Assembly (NCBI GenBank): GCA_019973155.2
Contig: BPQB01000113.1
Location: forward strand, 1 to 64,000
Source of the DNA: Phanerochaete sordida
Lineage: Eukaryota > Basidiomycota > Agaricomycetes > Polyporales > Phanerochaetaceae
Length of the DNA: 64,000 bases
Direction of reading: 5' to 3'
The notes under the pieces are model-generated. The model worked only from the letters and a program-made list of their open reading frames with translations. It was not told the origin of the DNA and did no database searches. Shown piece after piece: positions 46,329-57,681 of this stretch. A program made the translations under genes and the position numbers. Within the stretch, counting starts at the first letter, position 1. Every line of letters starts with the position of its first letter.

Positions 46329-47364
46329 ATGGCGAGCTCGATGCAGGCGTACCTGGCCGCGAAATACATGTCCGGGCCCAAGGCCGACGCGATCCTCGCC
46401 CGCACGCCGACGGGCGACCGGCCCAAGAAGAAGAAGCGCAAGGTCGCGCCGGGCCCGGCGGCCGCGGGCGCCGCACGCATCCAGGACGACGACGTGCCCG
46501 GCTGGGGCGACGCGCCGCGCGAGGACCCCGAGGACGATGTCGAGGCCGTCGTCGCGGAGGACCGCTCGTTCAAGAAGCGACAGCGTGCGGAGGACGGTGC
46601 GGGCTGGGCAACCGTGCGTGAACCGACTCCACCCGCGGATGAGCAGCCGCAGGTTGTCGAGGAGGAGCAACCTTTCAAGGGCGGGCTCCTCTCAGGCGCT
46701 GAGCTCAAGAAGCGGCTCGCGAAGCAGGCCGCACCCAAGGCCCCGCTCACGCAGGAGGAGATCGCCGCCGCGCAGGAGACCGTGTATCGTGATGCAACTG
46801 GTCGCAAAGTCGACCTGGCGGCGGAGCGGGCAGAGGCGGCGCGGAAGAAGCGGGAGGCCGAGGAGAAGGAGGCGAAGAAGATGGAGTGGGGGAAAGGTCT
46901 TGTGCAGCGTGAAGAAGCGGAGCGGAAGAAGAAAGAACTCGAGGCAATGCGCAGCACGACTTTCGTACGGACGATAGACGACAAGACCCTGAACGAGGAG
47001 TTGAAGCAGGAGGAAAGGTGGAATGACCCTGCCGCTGCCTTCCTGACGGTTCGTCCTCCGCCTTCTGCAATTTGGGTATGCGCTGACATCATCGTGCTGC
47101 ATACACAGAAGAAGAAATCAAAGGGTCCGAAGCGACCAGAGTATACCGGTCCACCACCACCACCAAACAGGTTCGGCATCAGGCCGGGCTATCGGTGGGA
47201 TGGTGTCGGTGAGTCCCCCTCCGCTGGGTTGTACACACACCTATTTGGCTCACTGCTCCGCTACAGACCGCAGCAATGGGTTCGAAAAGAAGCTCTTTCA
47301 GAAGCAGAACGAGAGGAAACGTCGCGGAGCGGAGAGCTACGAATACAGCGTGGACGATATGTGA
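46329..47364 (+). CDS. BUD13: Pre-mRNA-splicing factor BUD13 (RES complex)
   Basis: Scaffold of the RES (retention and splicing) complex with Snu17 and Pml1, part of the activated spliceosome. The start MASSMQAYLAAKYMSGPKAD matches the family opening (YLxxKYM). A KKKKRK nuclear signal and an acidic linker follow. The conserved C-terminal half begins ETVYRDATGRKVDL, runs through a charged helix (EEKEAKKMEWGKGLVQREEA), then [20 protein letters not shown], the Snu17-binding region, and ends SYEYSVDDM-stop. Two introns. The region KKLFQKQNERKRR near the end is diagnostic. Confidence 0.95.
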
Positions 47365-47544
47365 TGAATGCACATCATGTCTCGAGATACCCATGGCTCT
47401 TCTGGCGATACATGGACTGCTCTTTGCCCACACTACTCGTGTCCCCTCCCCTTGGAAAGCTGTCGTACACAATGCTCTTTACTCTTGCATTCCGCATTTA
47501 CCCATCGCACATGTAACACTGGTTGTACAATACAACATATATAT

Positions 47545-47956
47545 CTAATACATTATGGAAAGCCTCAATCTGGCGTCGTCTAGCTCCTTCTTGACCCGCG
47601 CGAGCTCGCTCTGGGTACGCGCTAGCTCCTCGCGGAGGAGTTTTGGGTCATCCTTGGCGCTCTCTTCAGTCTGAACTGCCTGGTCTGCAGTCTATAGGGG
47701 TAGCAAGTTGAGCATAGAGATTCAGTATCACAATTGGACTAGTTGGAATACCCACATCTCTGTGCTGCAGAACAAACTGCTTGATGGACGGATCGTGCTT
47801 GAGAAAGTCTACAAACGTCTGCGCACCGCGCTGCAAAGCCTCGGACCGGACGGGAGGTGCTGGTGCATGTGCAGAAGGTCCTTGCTGCATTGAATCAGTC
47901 TCTTACTTGCAAAAGACAGTCGGACGGGGACATACCTGGGCTCTGCTGTGGTCCAT
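47545..47956 (-). CDS. Small coiled-coil protein of unknown function
   Basis: Three exons give a protein of about 95 residues: MDHSRAQ, then QGPSAHAPAPPVRSEALQRG and AQTFVDFLKHDPSIKQFVLQ, then TADQAVQTEESAKDDPKLL and a leucine-rich coiled coil (REELARTQSELARVKKELDD). The introns have GT-AG ends and keep frame. The middle block looks conserved. No family is recognised. It is divergent from SEC24 with 176 bp between starts, and tail-to-tail with BUD13. Confidence 0.65.
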
Positions 47957-48132
47957 GTTCACAGGAGCTGCCTTCTTGAGCGAAAGGTGTGAGTGTGCGC
48001 GCCCACGTGGTCGTCATTTGTTTGGCCAGGAGGCGGTTGCCAAACAAAGGGCCGAATCCGGACGACCGTCATCTCTCCGCCGCCAGTCGCGACTCGCAGG
48101 GCCTCTCGCCCGCCCACAGCCTCCCTGCTCGC
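47957..48132. promoter_or_regulatory. Compact divergent promoter, small coiled-coil gene and SEC24
   Basis: 176 bp between divergent ATGs. It contains CCACGTGG (near 48003), a CACGTG E-box-type palindrome. No TATA box is seen. The functional role is inferred. Confidence 0.45.
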
Positions 48133-51100
48133 ATGTACGCGAACGATGCGATACACCACATCTCCCAGCCGCCACACAGCGCAGGCGTGGCGTACAAAGG
48201 CAAGACGTCGCGTCCTCACAGCATCCGCGCCTCGCAGGACTGACACGAGGGCGCTGCGCGCGCAGGTCTGCGAGCTGCCATTGATCCCACGCAAATTCCC
48301 TCTCCTATCGAGGTCGTAGAGGCGGACCGCGAAGTATGGGAGGGAAAGACGTACATGACACTTCCTGGAAACCATGTCCCGCTCGCCACCACCGACTTTG
48401 TCGCGATTGACCAAGGTCAGTCACACGCGCTTCCAGCCGTGCACTCATTTATACGGCCCCAGGCAACTCGTCCCCTAAATACATCCGTATGACCACATGG
48501 AACGTCCCCAGCTCCTCCCGCCTAGCTTCTGAATGCGAGATACCCATTGCTGCTGCCATACAGCCCTTCGTGGAACTAGACCCTCGAGAAGAACCTGTCC
48601 CTCTCGTAGACTTTGGCGAGATGGGACCTCCACGCTGCGCCAAGTGCAGAGGCTACATCAATCCCTGGTGCCAGTGGGTAGCAGGCGGTTACAGATGGAA
48701 GTGCAACTTATGCCTACACGAGACGGATGGTGCGTCGTGGACATCCTCACTCAAGACGCTTACCTGACGGTGCTGCAGTTCCTGGAGAGTACTTCAGCAA
48801 CCTGGACGCAAACTTCCTCCGCCTGGATCACCTCGAAAGGCCTGAGCTCAACAAAGGCACTGTGGACTTCGTGGTGTCACGCGAGTATTGGGCACCGCAT
48901 CCCCCTCCGCGCCTCACACCTCTGTATCAGCCTATCGCGTCGCTACCCGAGGCGGGGCATAGGCAGCCGCAGCCCATGGACTATGTCTTCGTAATAGAAA
49001 TGACGGCAGATGCTATCCGCTCTGGATTTGCCCGGACGGCTTGTGAAGCGTTGGCGCGCACCCTGTACGGAGGCACCGCTGAAGACGGGACGCCCGCCGA
49101 GCCCTGCATTCCCGCAGACAGCAGAATTTGTCTCATTACGTTCGACCGTACTTTGCAATTCTACGATTTTATTGTGAGTGCGACACCCGTTGAATGGAAT
49201 CTGGGGTACGACGGGCTGAACGTGAACTCTTAGTCAAGTGCGGACCGCGCCAGCATGATGGTGGTGGGAGATCTCGACGATGTCTTTGTTCCCATGGCGG
49301 ACGGGCTCTTCGCGAATCCCGCACGGTCAAGGTGCGCGCTCCGTCTCTGGGTTCTCGGTGTCTCGGTCTCATGTGCTCTTGATAGAACCAGCATCGAGAG
49401 CCTGCTGCAGACGCTTCCGGACCAGAACGCAGAAGCAGCCTTCTATGACTCCGCCCTCGGCGCAGCGCTGATAGCGGCCATGGCTACACTCGTCAGTGCT
49501 CCCACCGTTCATCCGGCACTAGACTCAGCCTTCCGCTGCAGGTAGGCCGGGGAGGACAAGTCGTCGTATTCGCCAGCACGCTGCCCACCGTCGGTCCCGG
49601 CGCGCTGAGGCCTCGGCAAGATGAGAGTGCGCTGTACGACACGGACAAGGAGACGACACTGTATACTCCCCGGAATCAAACGTGGCGGGACATCGGTGAG
49701 CAGTGCGCGGAAGAGGGCATCGGCGTGCACATGTTTCTCGGACCGCATAAGCCCATCGATGTTGGCACCATTGGTGAGTCTAGTGTTGAACGATGTTGGT
49801 TAGCGCAGCTCATAGAGGAGTGTAGGTTGCGCAAGTATACTCTCTGGTGGCGAGATTTTCTTTCATCCCCGCTTCGATCCCTACCGGGATGGTATTGCCC
49901 TCGACTCTCAGCTACGGCGGGTCGTATCGCGTTTTACAGGGTACAGCTGCGCTATGCGAGTACGCTGCTCGACAGGTGAGTTCGTGCGTCATCTCTCTCC
50001 TTCCTTGCTGATGTCACGTCAAGGCCTGCGAATATCGAAGCAGTACGGGAACTTCTATGAGAGTGCCGCGAACGACCTGCAGCTCGGCACCCTCGATGCG
50101 GACAAAGCAATCCTCACAGTGTTTGAACATAATCACACGCTTGACGATCGCAACTACGCTTTCGTGCAGTCCGCAGTTTTGTATACGACGATCACGGGCG
50201 AGCGGCGCGTCCGCGTCTGCAATGTTGCGCTGCAGGTCGCGTCCTTAGCGGGTAACGTCTTCCGATTCGCGGATATGGACGCCGTGGTGTCGACGATGAT
50301 GCGGGAAGGTAAACCTCGCGTTTACTGCTTGGTAATGGCTACTCAATATCTTACAGCTGCATCCAAACTGTCGAGCCAGAAGATATCGTACATTCACGAA
50401 GAGCTCACTGAGAAATCAGCTTCAATTCTCCTCGGATACAGGAGACATTGTGCAGCGGCAACCGCGCCATCGCAGGTAGCGCCATCCTATCACTACCTAG
50501 AGGTCTCCTCATCATGACTTGCAGTTGATCATCCCAGAGGCTTTCCGTGCATTGCCTGTGTACACGCTGGCGATGATGAAGACGCGCGCACTGAAAGGTA
50601 GGCCGGTTTTACCTTGAAAGACGAGTGGTACGCTAAGTTGTGACAGCTCGGAGTGTCACGTCGGACGTGAGGAATTATACGGCACACAGGCTTACGTCTA
50701 TTGGCGTGCGGCCTACAATTCACCACCTGTATCCTAGGCTGCTGGCGTTGCACGACCTGGACGACGAGATCGCCCTCCCTAAACCCGAGACCGGAGAGAT
50801 CGAGCTGCCGTCGCTAATGCGGGACAGCCATCTGTTCATGGAAGGTCATGGCGTATATCTCATCGGTAAGTAAGCAAGTAGAGGGCACGGAAGGAAAGCT
50901 GATGTCATTGTGACCAGACAACGAGGAGGTCACGATGCTCTGGGTAGGACAAAGCGTATCGCCGCAGGTCCTGCAGGACCTATTAGGCGTGGATGACATC
51001 AACAGCCTCGACCGCAACATGGTGAGTGTTTACGTCCGAAAAGAAGCACATCGGCTCACCACGTTGCACAGAATCACCTCCCTGTGCTCGGCACGCGGTT

Positions 51101-51463
51101 GTCTACGCAGGTTCACAACGTCTTGGCGAGCCGGTTCCGAGAACGGGGGAGGGCCCTCAAGTTCTGCATCGCCCGGCAAAACATGGACGGCGCTGAGATC
51201 GACTTTGCCGACCTGCTCGTCGAAGACTCGAATAACGGCGCGATGTCGTACCTAGACTGTGCGTCTTGCTTGCCTGTTCGGCCCTGCGCCTGCTGACTGA
51301 TAGGCTCTGCAGATCTGTGCGTCGTGCACAAGCAGATCAGCACTGTGGTACGTAGCTCGCAACCTTGAGAGGTGTTCCTGGCTAACCGATCGCACTCGCC
51401 TGCAAGCTCACGACTGGCGCGTCCTTGACGGGATCGAGTGGATTTCGCGGATCTATTTGGTGA
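48133..51463 (+). CDS. SEC24: COPII coat cargo adaptor SEC24
   Basis: Cargo-binding subunit of the COPII inner coat, pairing with Sec23 at ER exit sites. The first exon [20 protein letters not shown] ends in YK and joins [17 protein letters not shown] through an intron with a GC donor (48200-48265). The zinc-binding motif is [14 protein letters not shown] ... WKCNLC. The trunk follows ([56 protein letters not shown]), with helical and gelsolin-type parts to the end ([20 protein letters not shown]-stop). About ten to twelve short introns; roughly 900 residues. The N-terminal disordered region is short. Confidence 0.93.
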
Positions 51464-51754
51464 TCGACGGGTCGGGTCAACGGTGCAGGAGGGACGATGC
51501 CATGGATACCGAGCGGCGGGCGCGCTGGCCGGCCGAGCATGTCAGAATTATATAGTGAATAATAGCGCGAATTTTGCTCTGCTTTCCACCCCCACGCTCC
51601 TTTCCTTTCCTTTCATCCTCGGACGCAGCACCTCCGTCAAAAGCGTGTGATAAGAAAGCGGTGTCACGCAGTCACACGTGACTCGGGCTAGCTGAAGGCG
51701 TGTCGGTGGGCGTTCTCGGTCCCTCGTTCAACATTGGCGACGACATCGCCGACG

Positions 51755-54700
51755 ATGGCCACCTCCTCTGACGGGGCCGACGCCGACGCATCGTCCAGCA
51801 TGGCCGACTCCTTTTCCTTCCGCGACTCTGAGGGCGACATGCGCGAGCTCCTCCAGAACCTCTTGGATAGCAAAGAGAAGCAACTCCAGCAGGCTGGTGA
51901 ACTCGGACAGCAGTTGCTCGCGCAGCGCGTGGAACTGGAGGAGCGGATCAGGCAGCTCCAGGAGCTTGACCTTGAGGGAGACGGCAGCGAGGACCTGCGG
52001 GACCACTACCGCGAGCTGGCGGACACCATCAAGTCTTGGGACACAGAGAACGAGCAGTTGTCAAGCATCTTTGTCCCCAAGGTACGTCGCCCTCGCCCGC
52101 CGCAGACCGCGCTAGAATGAGTGCTCGCAGCTCCCCAATGGTATCTCGACGTCACCCCCCGCAGAGCTCTCGCGCGGCGAGGTGGAACGGACAATGGAGC
52201 GGGCGAAGGCGTCTGCGAACGGCACAACCGCAGCTCAGTCCTCCCGGCGCGCCAAGAACGCAGCCCATCGCGCAGACGACGTTGGTGCGTAGATGAGCTG
52301 TCTATATTTTCGCGTCAACTCATGAATGAGCCACTCAGAATTCGCCTTCGAGATTGGCAGCGGGCTGCTGTCCGAAGTGCGCCGCCTCCAAAGTCTCCTC
52401 GCCGAACGGGACAAGAACATTCAGGACATGAAAGAGGAGCGGGATGATCTGGAGAAGTCCATCGAGACTTTGCGTAACGCGCTTCAGCAGCAGGAACAGT
52501 CCTCTGACAAGTTCAGGGAAGAGAACTGGAACCTCGAGGTCACGCTCCAGGAACTCCGCGCCCAGCTGGCCGAGTCCCAGGCGAACAATCAGCGACTCGA
52601 GGGCGAGCAGAAGCGTATCACGAAGCTGCTGACCACCACGCGAGAGGCTGTCGACCAGCACAAGAACGAGGCAGAGCGCAGCCAAAACGCGTTCCAAGAG
52701 CTGAAGGCAAAGCACGAGACGGATGTAGCCCAAGCTCGGAGGCACGCGGCGGCTTTGCAGCGCGACAAGTCAGATCTGCAGCAGACGGTCGACACCCTCA
52801 AGGCCGAGGTGACGAAGGCGAGCAAGAGGCTGCCACGGCTGCCTCACACCCCGAACGGCGCGCTTTCTTCCGCTGCTCAGACTCCTGCTGCCGACGAAGA
52901 CGACGTGTTCAGCGTTGGATCTACGAACAGGAAGAAGATGGACACTTCTGCACTTTTCCCTCCCGAAGGCTTCGACAACTACGACTCTTCTCCAGAGGAA
53001 TCTCCCTCTAAGCCATTCCTTGCCCCGAACCATCCCACGAACGAGATCGAGGCTCTGCAGCAACGCTTGGCACACGCTCAGCGGCAGATCAATACTCTCA
53101 AGGGTTCTCTGCAGCGCGAGAAGGAGCTTCGCATCGAGTACAAGCGCAGGCTAGACTCGACGCCTAACCCGAAGTCGGACGAAGACGAGGAACCGGAGGA
53201 GGCGGAAGCCGAGGAGGATCCGTTCCCGCCTGTGGAGGGGGTCAAGCCGAAGGCTCGTGTCACCCCCTTCCGGGTGGGCAGGTCAGCCAAGGCTGCCCGC
53301 AGAGGTCGCGGTGGCACGAGCTTGCTCCAGCGTTTGGTCGCGCAGAGCCCAGGCTCAGACTTTGGGGACGAGGACGACTTCGACCCATCTCAGGAAAGCT
53401 CACCACCTCCTGGACAGCCACTCACGCTCAAGTCCGACGAGGAGCTGGACGCCGCAGAGGACGATGATGAACAGTCGGAACTTCAGCGCTCACCTTCAGC
53501 CCGCCTGTCGTCCAAGCGGACCAGTGTCGAAGGCATGGATCCAGCTTTCGCCAACATCCTGCGTCGCCCAAGCTCTGGTCGCGGTGGCCATGGTGTAAGC
53601 CCTCTCCGTCACTCGGTGCTTTCCCGGTCTGCTCGTGGCAAGCCTGCCTCTCGGCGCAATCGCGGAGGAGCTGCCTTCCAAGAAGCTCGGCCACCATCGT
53701 TTGCAGGCGAGCCCGAGGCGTTGGGCAACGAGCTCGCTCAGCTTGGCTTCTCCACTCTGGAAGACACATTCGAGCTCCCGGAGCCCACGAAGGAGCTCGT
53801 CGAGATGGCCTGCCAGACCGAGAGCATGGAGGAGCTGCCCGTACCAGAAGTCATCGTGCAGTCGCCGACGCTCCCTCAAATTGTACCGGAGCGGCCACCG
53901 GTTTCCGAGATGGGCATTCAGGTCGACCCTGAGCCAGTGTTCGTCCCTTCCAAGTCCGACGCTTCCCTGCAGACCGAAGCGGCACCAGCTCCCCCGACTC
54001 CTATTCTCACGGAGACTGCAGTTCAGCACGAAGATCTCACCCCACGGCCAGTATTGGTCTCGGCAGGCATGTCCACTGACCCGCTGCCAGAGCCAGAACC
54101 AGTGCCAGTGCCTGAGCCTGTCCGGGTACCTGTCTCGACCAGCTCTACGCAGACTGAGCCAGAGCCGGAGCCTGTACGCGCAGTTCTCTCCACGAGTTCG
54201 ACCCAGACGGAGCCGCATCGCCTAGCAGATGTTGACGTTCAGACCGCACCAGAGGTCATCGCCATCAAACAGGATGCCGATATCCAGACCTTGGAACCTG
54301 TGAACGAGGTCAAGGCTGCCGCAGAGCCCGTTGTCATCAAGTCTGATGCGGACACCCAAACGCCTGCCATTCCAGAGACTGCTGCTCCAGTTCTCGCTGA
54401 GAGGCTCAACGCGGATACTCAGACCCCTCCTCCTGCGGATCTGCCAGCCGTCTCCGAGGTCATAGTCATCAGACATGATGCAGATACGCAGACCCCAGCA
54501 CCTGCATCACAATCGGAGGCGCAGATACAGACAACCGTCGCCCTCACCTCGGAGGCTGATGTCCAGGTTCAGTCTGAAATGCCTACGCCGAGGATGCCTC
54601 TTCGCATACGCTCCTTCGCCGAGTCAGCAGCTGGCGACGGCGACTCGACGATCACTCGTGGGCTTGGACGTCTTATTGCACAGGAATACGACGATTTCGA

Positions 54701-57207
54701 CGATGCTGCGACTGAGGCGGGGACGATCACGGCGACGGAGACAGAAGACTTCACGGACGCTCGCCAGACACCTCTTCCGACCCCGACTGAATCGACGGAT
54801 GACTTCCACTCGATCATGACGGTCACCGACAACGACTTCTCAGAGAGCGACGAGGAGAGTATAAGAGCATCCGCCATGTCCAGTCGCCAGGTGTCCACTT
54901 CCCCTACGACATCGAGGCTTCCGTCCGCCACTCCTTCGACAACTCAGCTTCTATCGACAGCTTCGGCGACACCTGCTCGTTCATACGAATCAGTTGGCGT
55001 GTCCGCAGAGTTTGTAGAGGAGAGGGTACCGGAGGACACCACAGTGTCGACGATTATCCCGCCTACTCCGAAGCCAGAAGTCAAGGAGATGTCCATTCAG
55101 ACGGACGAATGGCTCCCAGCCCCGCAACCCGCATTGCCTATGCCCCCATCCCCTGCCCAACCTTCCTCGCCTTCCCTATTCCGCGTCGGCCCACCTTCTC
55201 AACAATTCCAATTCATTTCACCACCGCCCTCTGCTGGGCCGACAACCTCTTCCCAACAATTCATCACCTCTCCTTCCACTACTGCCGCTGCCACTGCCGC
55301 CGCTACAGCTACGACTCGGGATGTCCCCACATCACTCATCCCATCGCTCATTCCGCGTCCACGTACGTCGCACTCCGATCGCAGACAATCAATCGAGTCG
55401 ACGCTGTCGTCTGCACGGGATGAGGCTGTCGCCCGTTCTCGTACACCTTCGGGCGTCACGTCAGCTGTTGTCGACAAGTCTCGCCCACCCATGATGATGA
55501 TTCCCCCGCCGCCTCGTCAACCCCCACCGCCAAATGCTATGCCGCCGCCGACGTTCATCCCAGAAAAGCGGCAACACACGACGTCCATGTCGTCATCCGA
55601 TGTGCCGCCACCGCGCCCGTCGTCGCCTCCTCCTCCCGAACTCATCCAGCGTGCAACGACGCCAACCTTCGGGCAAGTTCTCTCCGTACCTGGCGTGAGG
55701 CCCTTTGGGCTGCGTCATCACCCATCGAGTGTCACCTCTTCCCAGGGTAGTGGTATCCGTCAACTGCCGTCAACTCAGAGCTTCCGTTCGGGCGCTACTG
55801 GCCGCCCTGTGCAGTCTAGTCCGTCATCTGTCTCACAAAGCATCCGCGAAAGAGAGCGCAGAGAAATGTCGACAACGTCGCTCACGTCCGGTGGTCACAG
55901 CCTGGATTCTCAGCGCTCGTCTGTCTCTTCCGAGCATATGGACCTGGACTACGACAACACGCCGCAGAGAGCTGTCAACACCCCAGCCCCCGCGCCACAG
56001 GATCCCGCTGGCGGTACCACCGACCCAAGCATCATCCATGCTATCACTCAGACCATGATTGGCGAGTTCCTGTACAAGTACACTCGCAAGACGATCGGCA
56101 AGGGTCATGGCGAGCGAAGGCACAAGCGCTTCTTCTGGGTCCATCCGTACACCAGGACTCTGTATTGGAGTTCAGCAGATCCGGGGTCATCGAACGTCTC
56201 TGAGTCAAGCGCAAAGAGTGGTAAGTGTCGCTACCTTCGATCCATTCTCCCAGCAACTGATTTCGCCCGTAGCATATGTGGAAGCAGTGCGCTCTGTGCT
56301 TGACCCTAACCCCATGCCTCCCGGCATCTACCAGTACAGCGTCGTCGTATCGACTCCTCAGCGCGAGATGAAGTTCACGGCCCCCACCAAGGAGAGGCAT
56401 GACATCTGGCTGGGTGTAAGTGCAACACTACCCTAGTTGATCATTCACTCATGTGTGTCTATCTAGGCACTGCAATACTTGCTCACACGACCGGGGCCTA
56501 ACGCAATGGGGTCGCCCAACAACCAGGCGAATGGCCTTACCAGTCCGGTATCCCTTGAGGCTGAGTTGCCCGACAGCGACGGTCCACAACAGAGACCGAG
56601 CGCTTTTGCTAGCCCGCAAAGCCAGCGAAGCGTAAGGACCAGCCGCACCGGTATCAGTGCCGACTCGTGGGGCTCGACTCCTCGTGGCCGTCGTAGCGCT
56701 TCACAGCTGTCGCACCACAGGTCAACATTGGGCAAGCGATCTGGAACTCCCGCCGCGGAATACTTGCGTTGGAACGGACCTGACGCTCCATACAGTCCTA
56801 CGCGCAACTTCGAGCACGTGCCAAGAGCCGACGAGGGAGAGCTGGACTTCGAACTTCACGACGACACCTTGTCGGACGAGGGCTACGAGGGGCTGGAGAA
56901 CGTTAGGGCCTGCTGCGATGGACGACATACGGTCGGACGATTAGGCAAAGATCACCATCATCATCACCATCATCACCACAACCACCCACCACCACCGCCA
57001 GCGCCGCCGCAGAAAGTTGCGAACAACCGGATAAGAGACCATCTCGATCCGAACCCGCAGGATATTACGCGGCCTACCTCACCAGCATGGTCGTTCCGCT
57101 CCCGTGCGGGAAGCACGCACTCGACCGAGGGTTCGGGCTTCTTCTCTCGCTTCGGGACGCGGCGGTCAGCTCGCCCAGCGGCGGCCTCGGAGCACGCGCA
57201 CCGATAA
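51755..57207 (+). CDS. NUM1: NUM1/ApsA-type cortical anchor with PH domain
   Basis: Large protein of roughly 1,700 residues related to yeast Num1, fission yeast Mcp5 and Aspergillus ApsA, which tether dynein and mitochondria to the plasma membrane. N-terminal coiled coils span three exons (GDMRELLQNLLDSKEKQLQQ, GSGLLSEVRRLQSLLAERDK). A long disordered linker contains about a dozen QT-type motifs. The C-terminal PH domain reads QTMIGEFLYKYTRKTIGK, ERRHKRFFWVHPYTRTLYWS and MKFTAPTKERHDIWL, the family signature for phosphoinositide binding. After it come Ser-rich sequence and a His-then-Pro tract. The main exon runs without interruption from about 52340 to 56221. The start at 51755 is the first ATG in frame. 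Confidence 0.92.
53805..55110 (+). repeat. Array of QT motifs in the NUM1-like linker
   Basis: In about 430 residues there are about 10-12 short motifs centred on Gln-Thr, many in a D-A-D-x-Q-T setting. Examples are ACQTES, DASLQTEA, SSTQTEP (twice), DVDVQTA, DADIQTL, DADTQTP (twice), NADTQTP, AQIQTTV and SIQTDEW. Spacing in the central part (54140-54540) is about 13-27 residues. Three DADTQT/NADTQT units sit in longer imperfect repeats (VVIKSDADTQTP, VIVIRHDADTQTP). They resemble binding motifs of dynein light chain LC8/Dyn2. Confidence 0.7.
56950..57000 (+). repeat. CAC/CAT codon run (His tract) then CCA run (Pro)
   Basis: A trinucleotide-like run encodes nine consecutive His, Asn, His and then several Pro residues near the C-terminus of the NUM1-like protein. 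It is likely length-variable. Confidence 0.85.
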
Positions 57208-57681
57208 CCCCTGCATATAATTCGTTCCGTCTGGAATCCTTGATTGCTCGCTGTTTTATCCCGCTGAAGCTACACCACTCGTTTCTAATCGAACACTCCC
57301 GGCATATCGATACCTTCTACGTCTCGTATCCCCGCGTTTCGTCAACATATTATCTTGTGCGAGTATATCCGCTCTTCCACTCCTTCATGGTCCTGCCTAG
57401 GTACTAGCAAACCCATACGAATAACAATATAATTCTCAATCCGGAAGCACTCTCAGGTCGTCTAGGTATCATGTATATATGCAGCTCCGGGAAATGTTAT
57501 ACACCGCAGACACTGAATTTCTCTGCTCGATGGCGTCTACGTAAGTTGCTTGTTTGTGCGAGGTCGCGAATCGCGACGTCTGGACGCGCCTGAAATTCCC
57601 GCGCGTGGCTCGCGTCGTGCTCCGCGCTTTCTTTCCCACTTCAACCACCTTCGCCTCAGCGACCCGTAGGGCTCATAACCA
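57208..57681. other. Intergenic, no gene seen
   Basis: 474 bp between two + strand genes. The left half is T/C-rich 3' flank with AT-rich sequence near 57410-57500; the right half is the formyltransferase promoter. Nothing else stands out. Confidence 0.55.
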
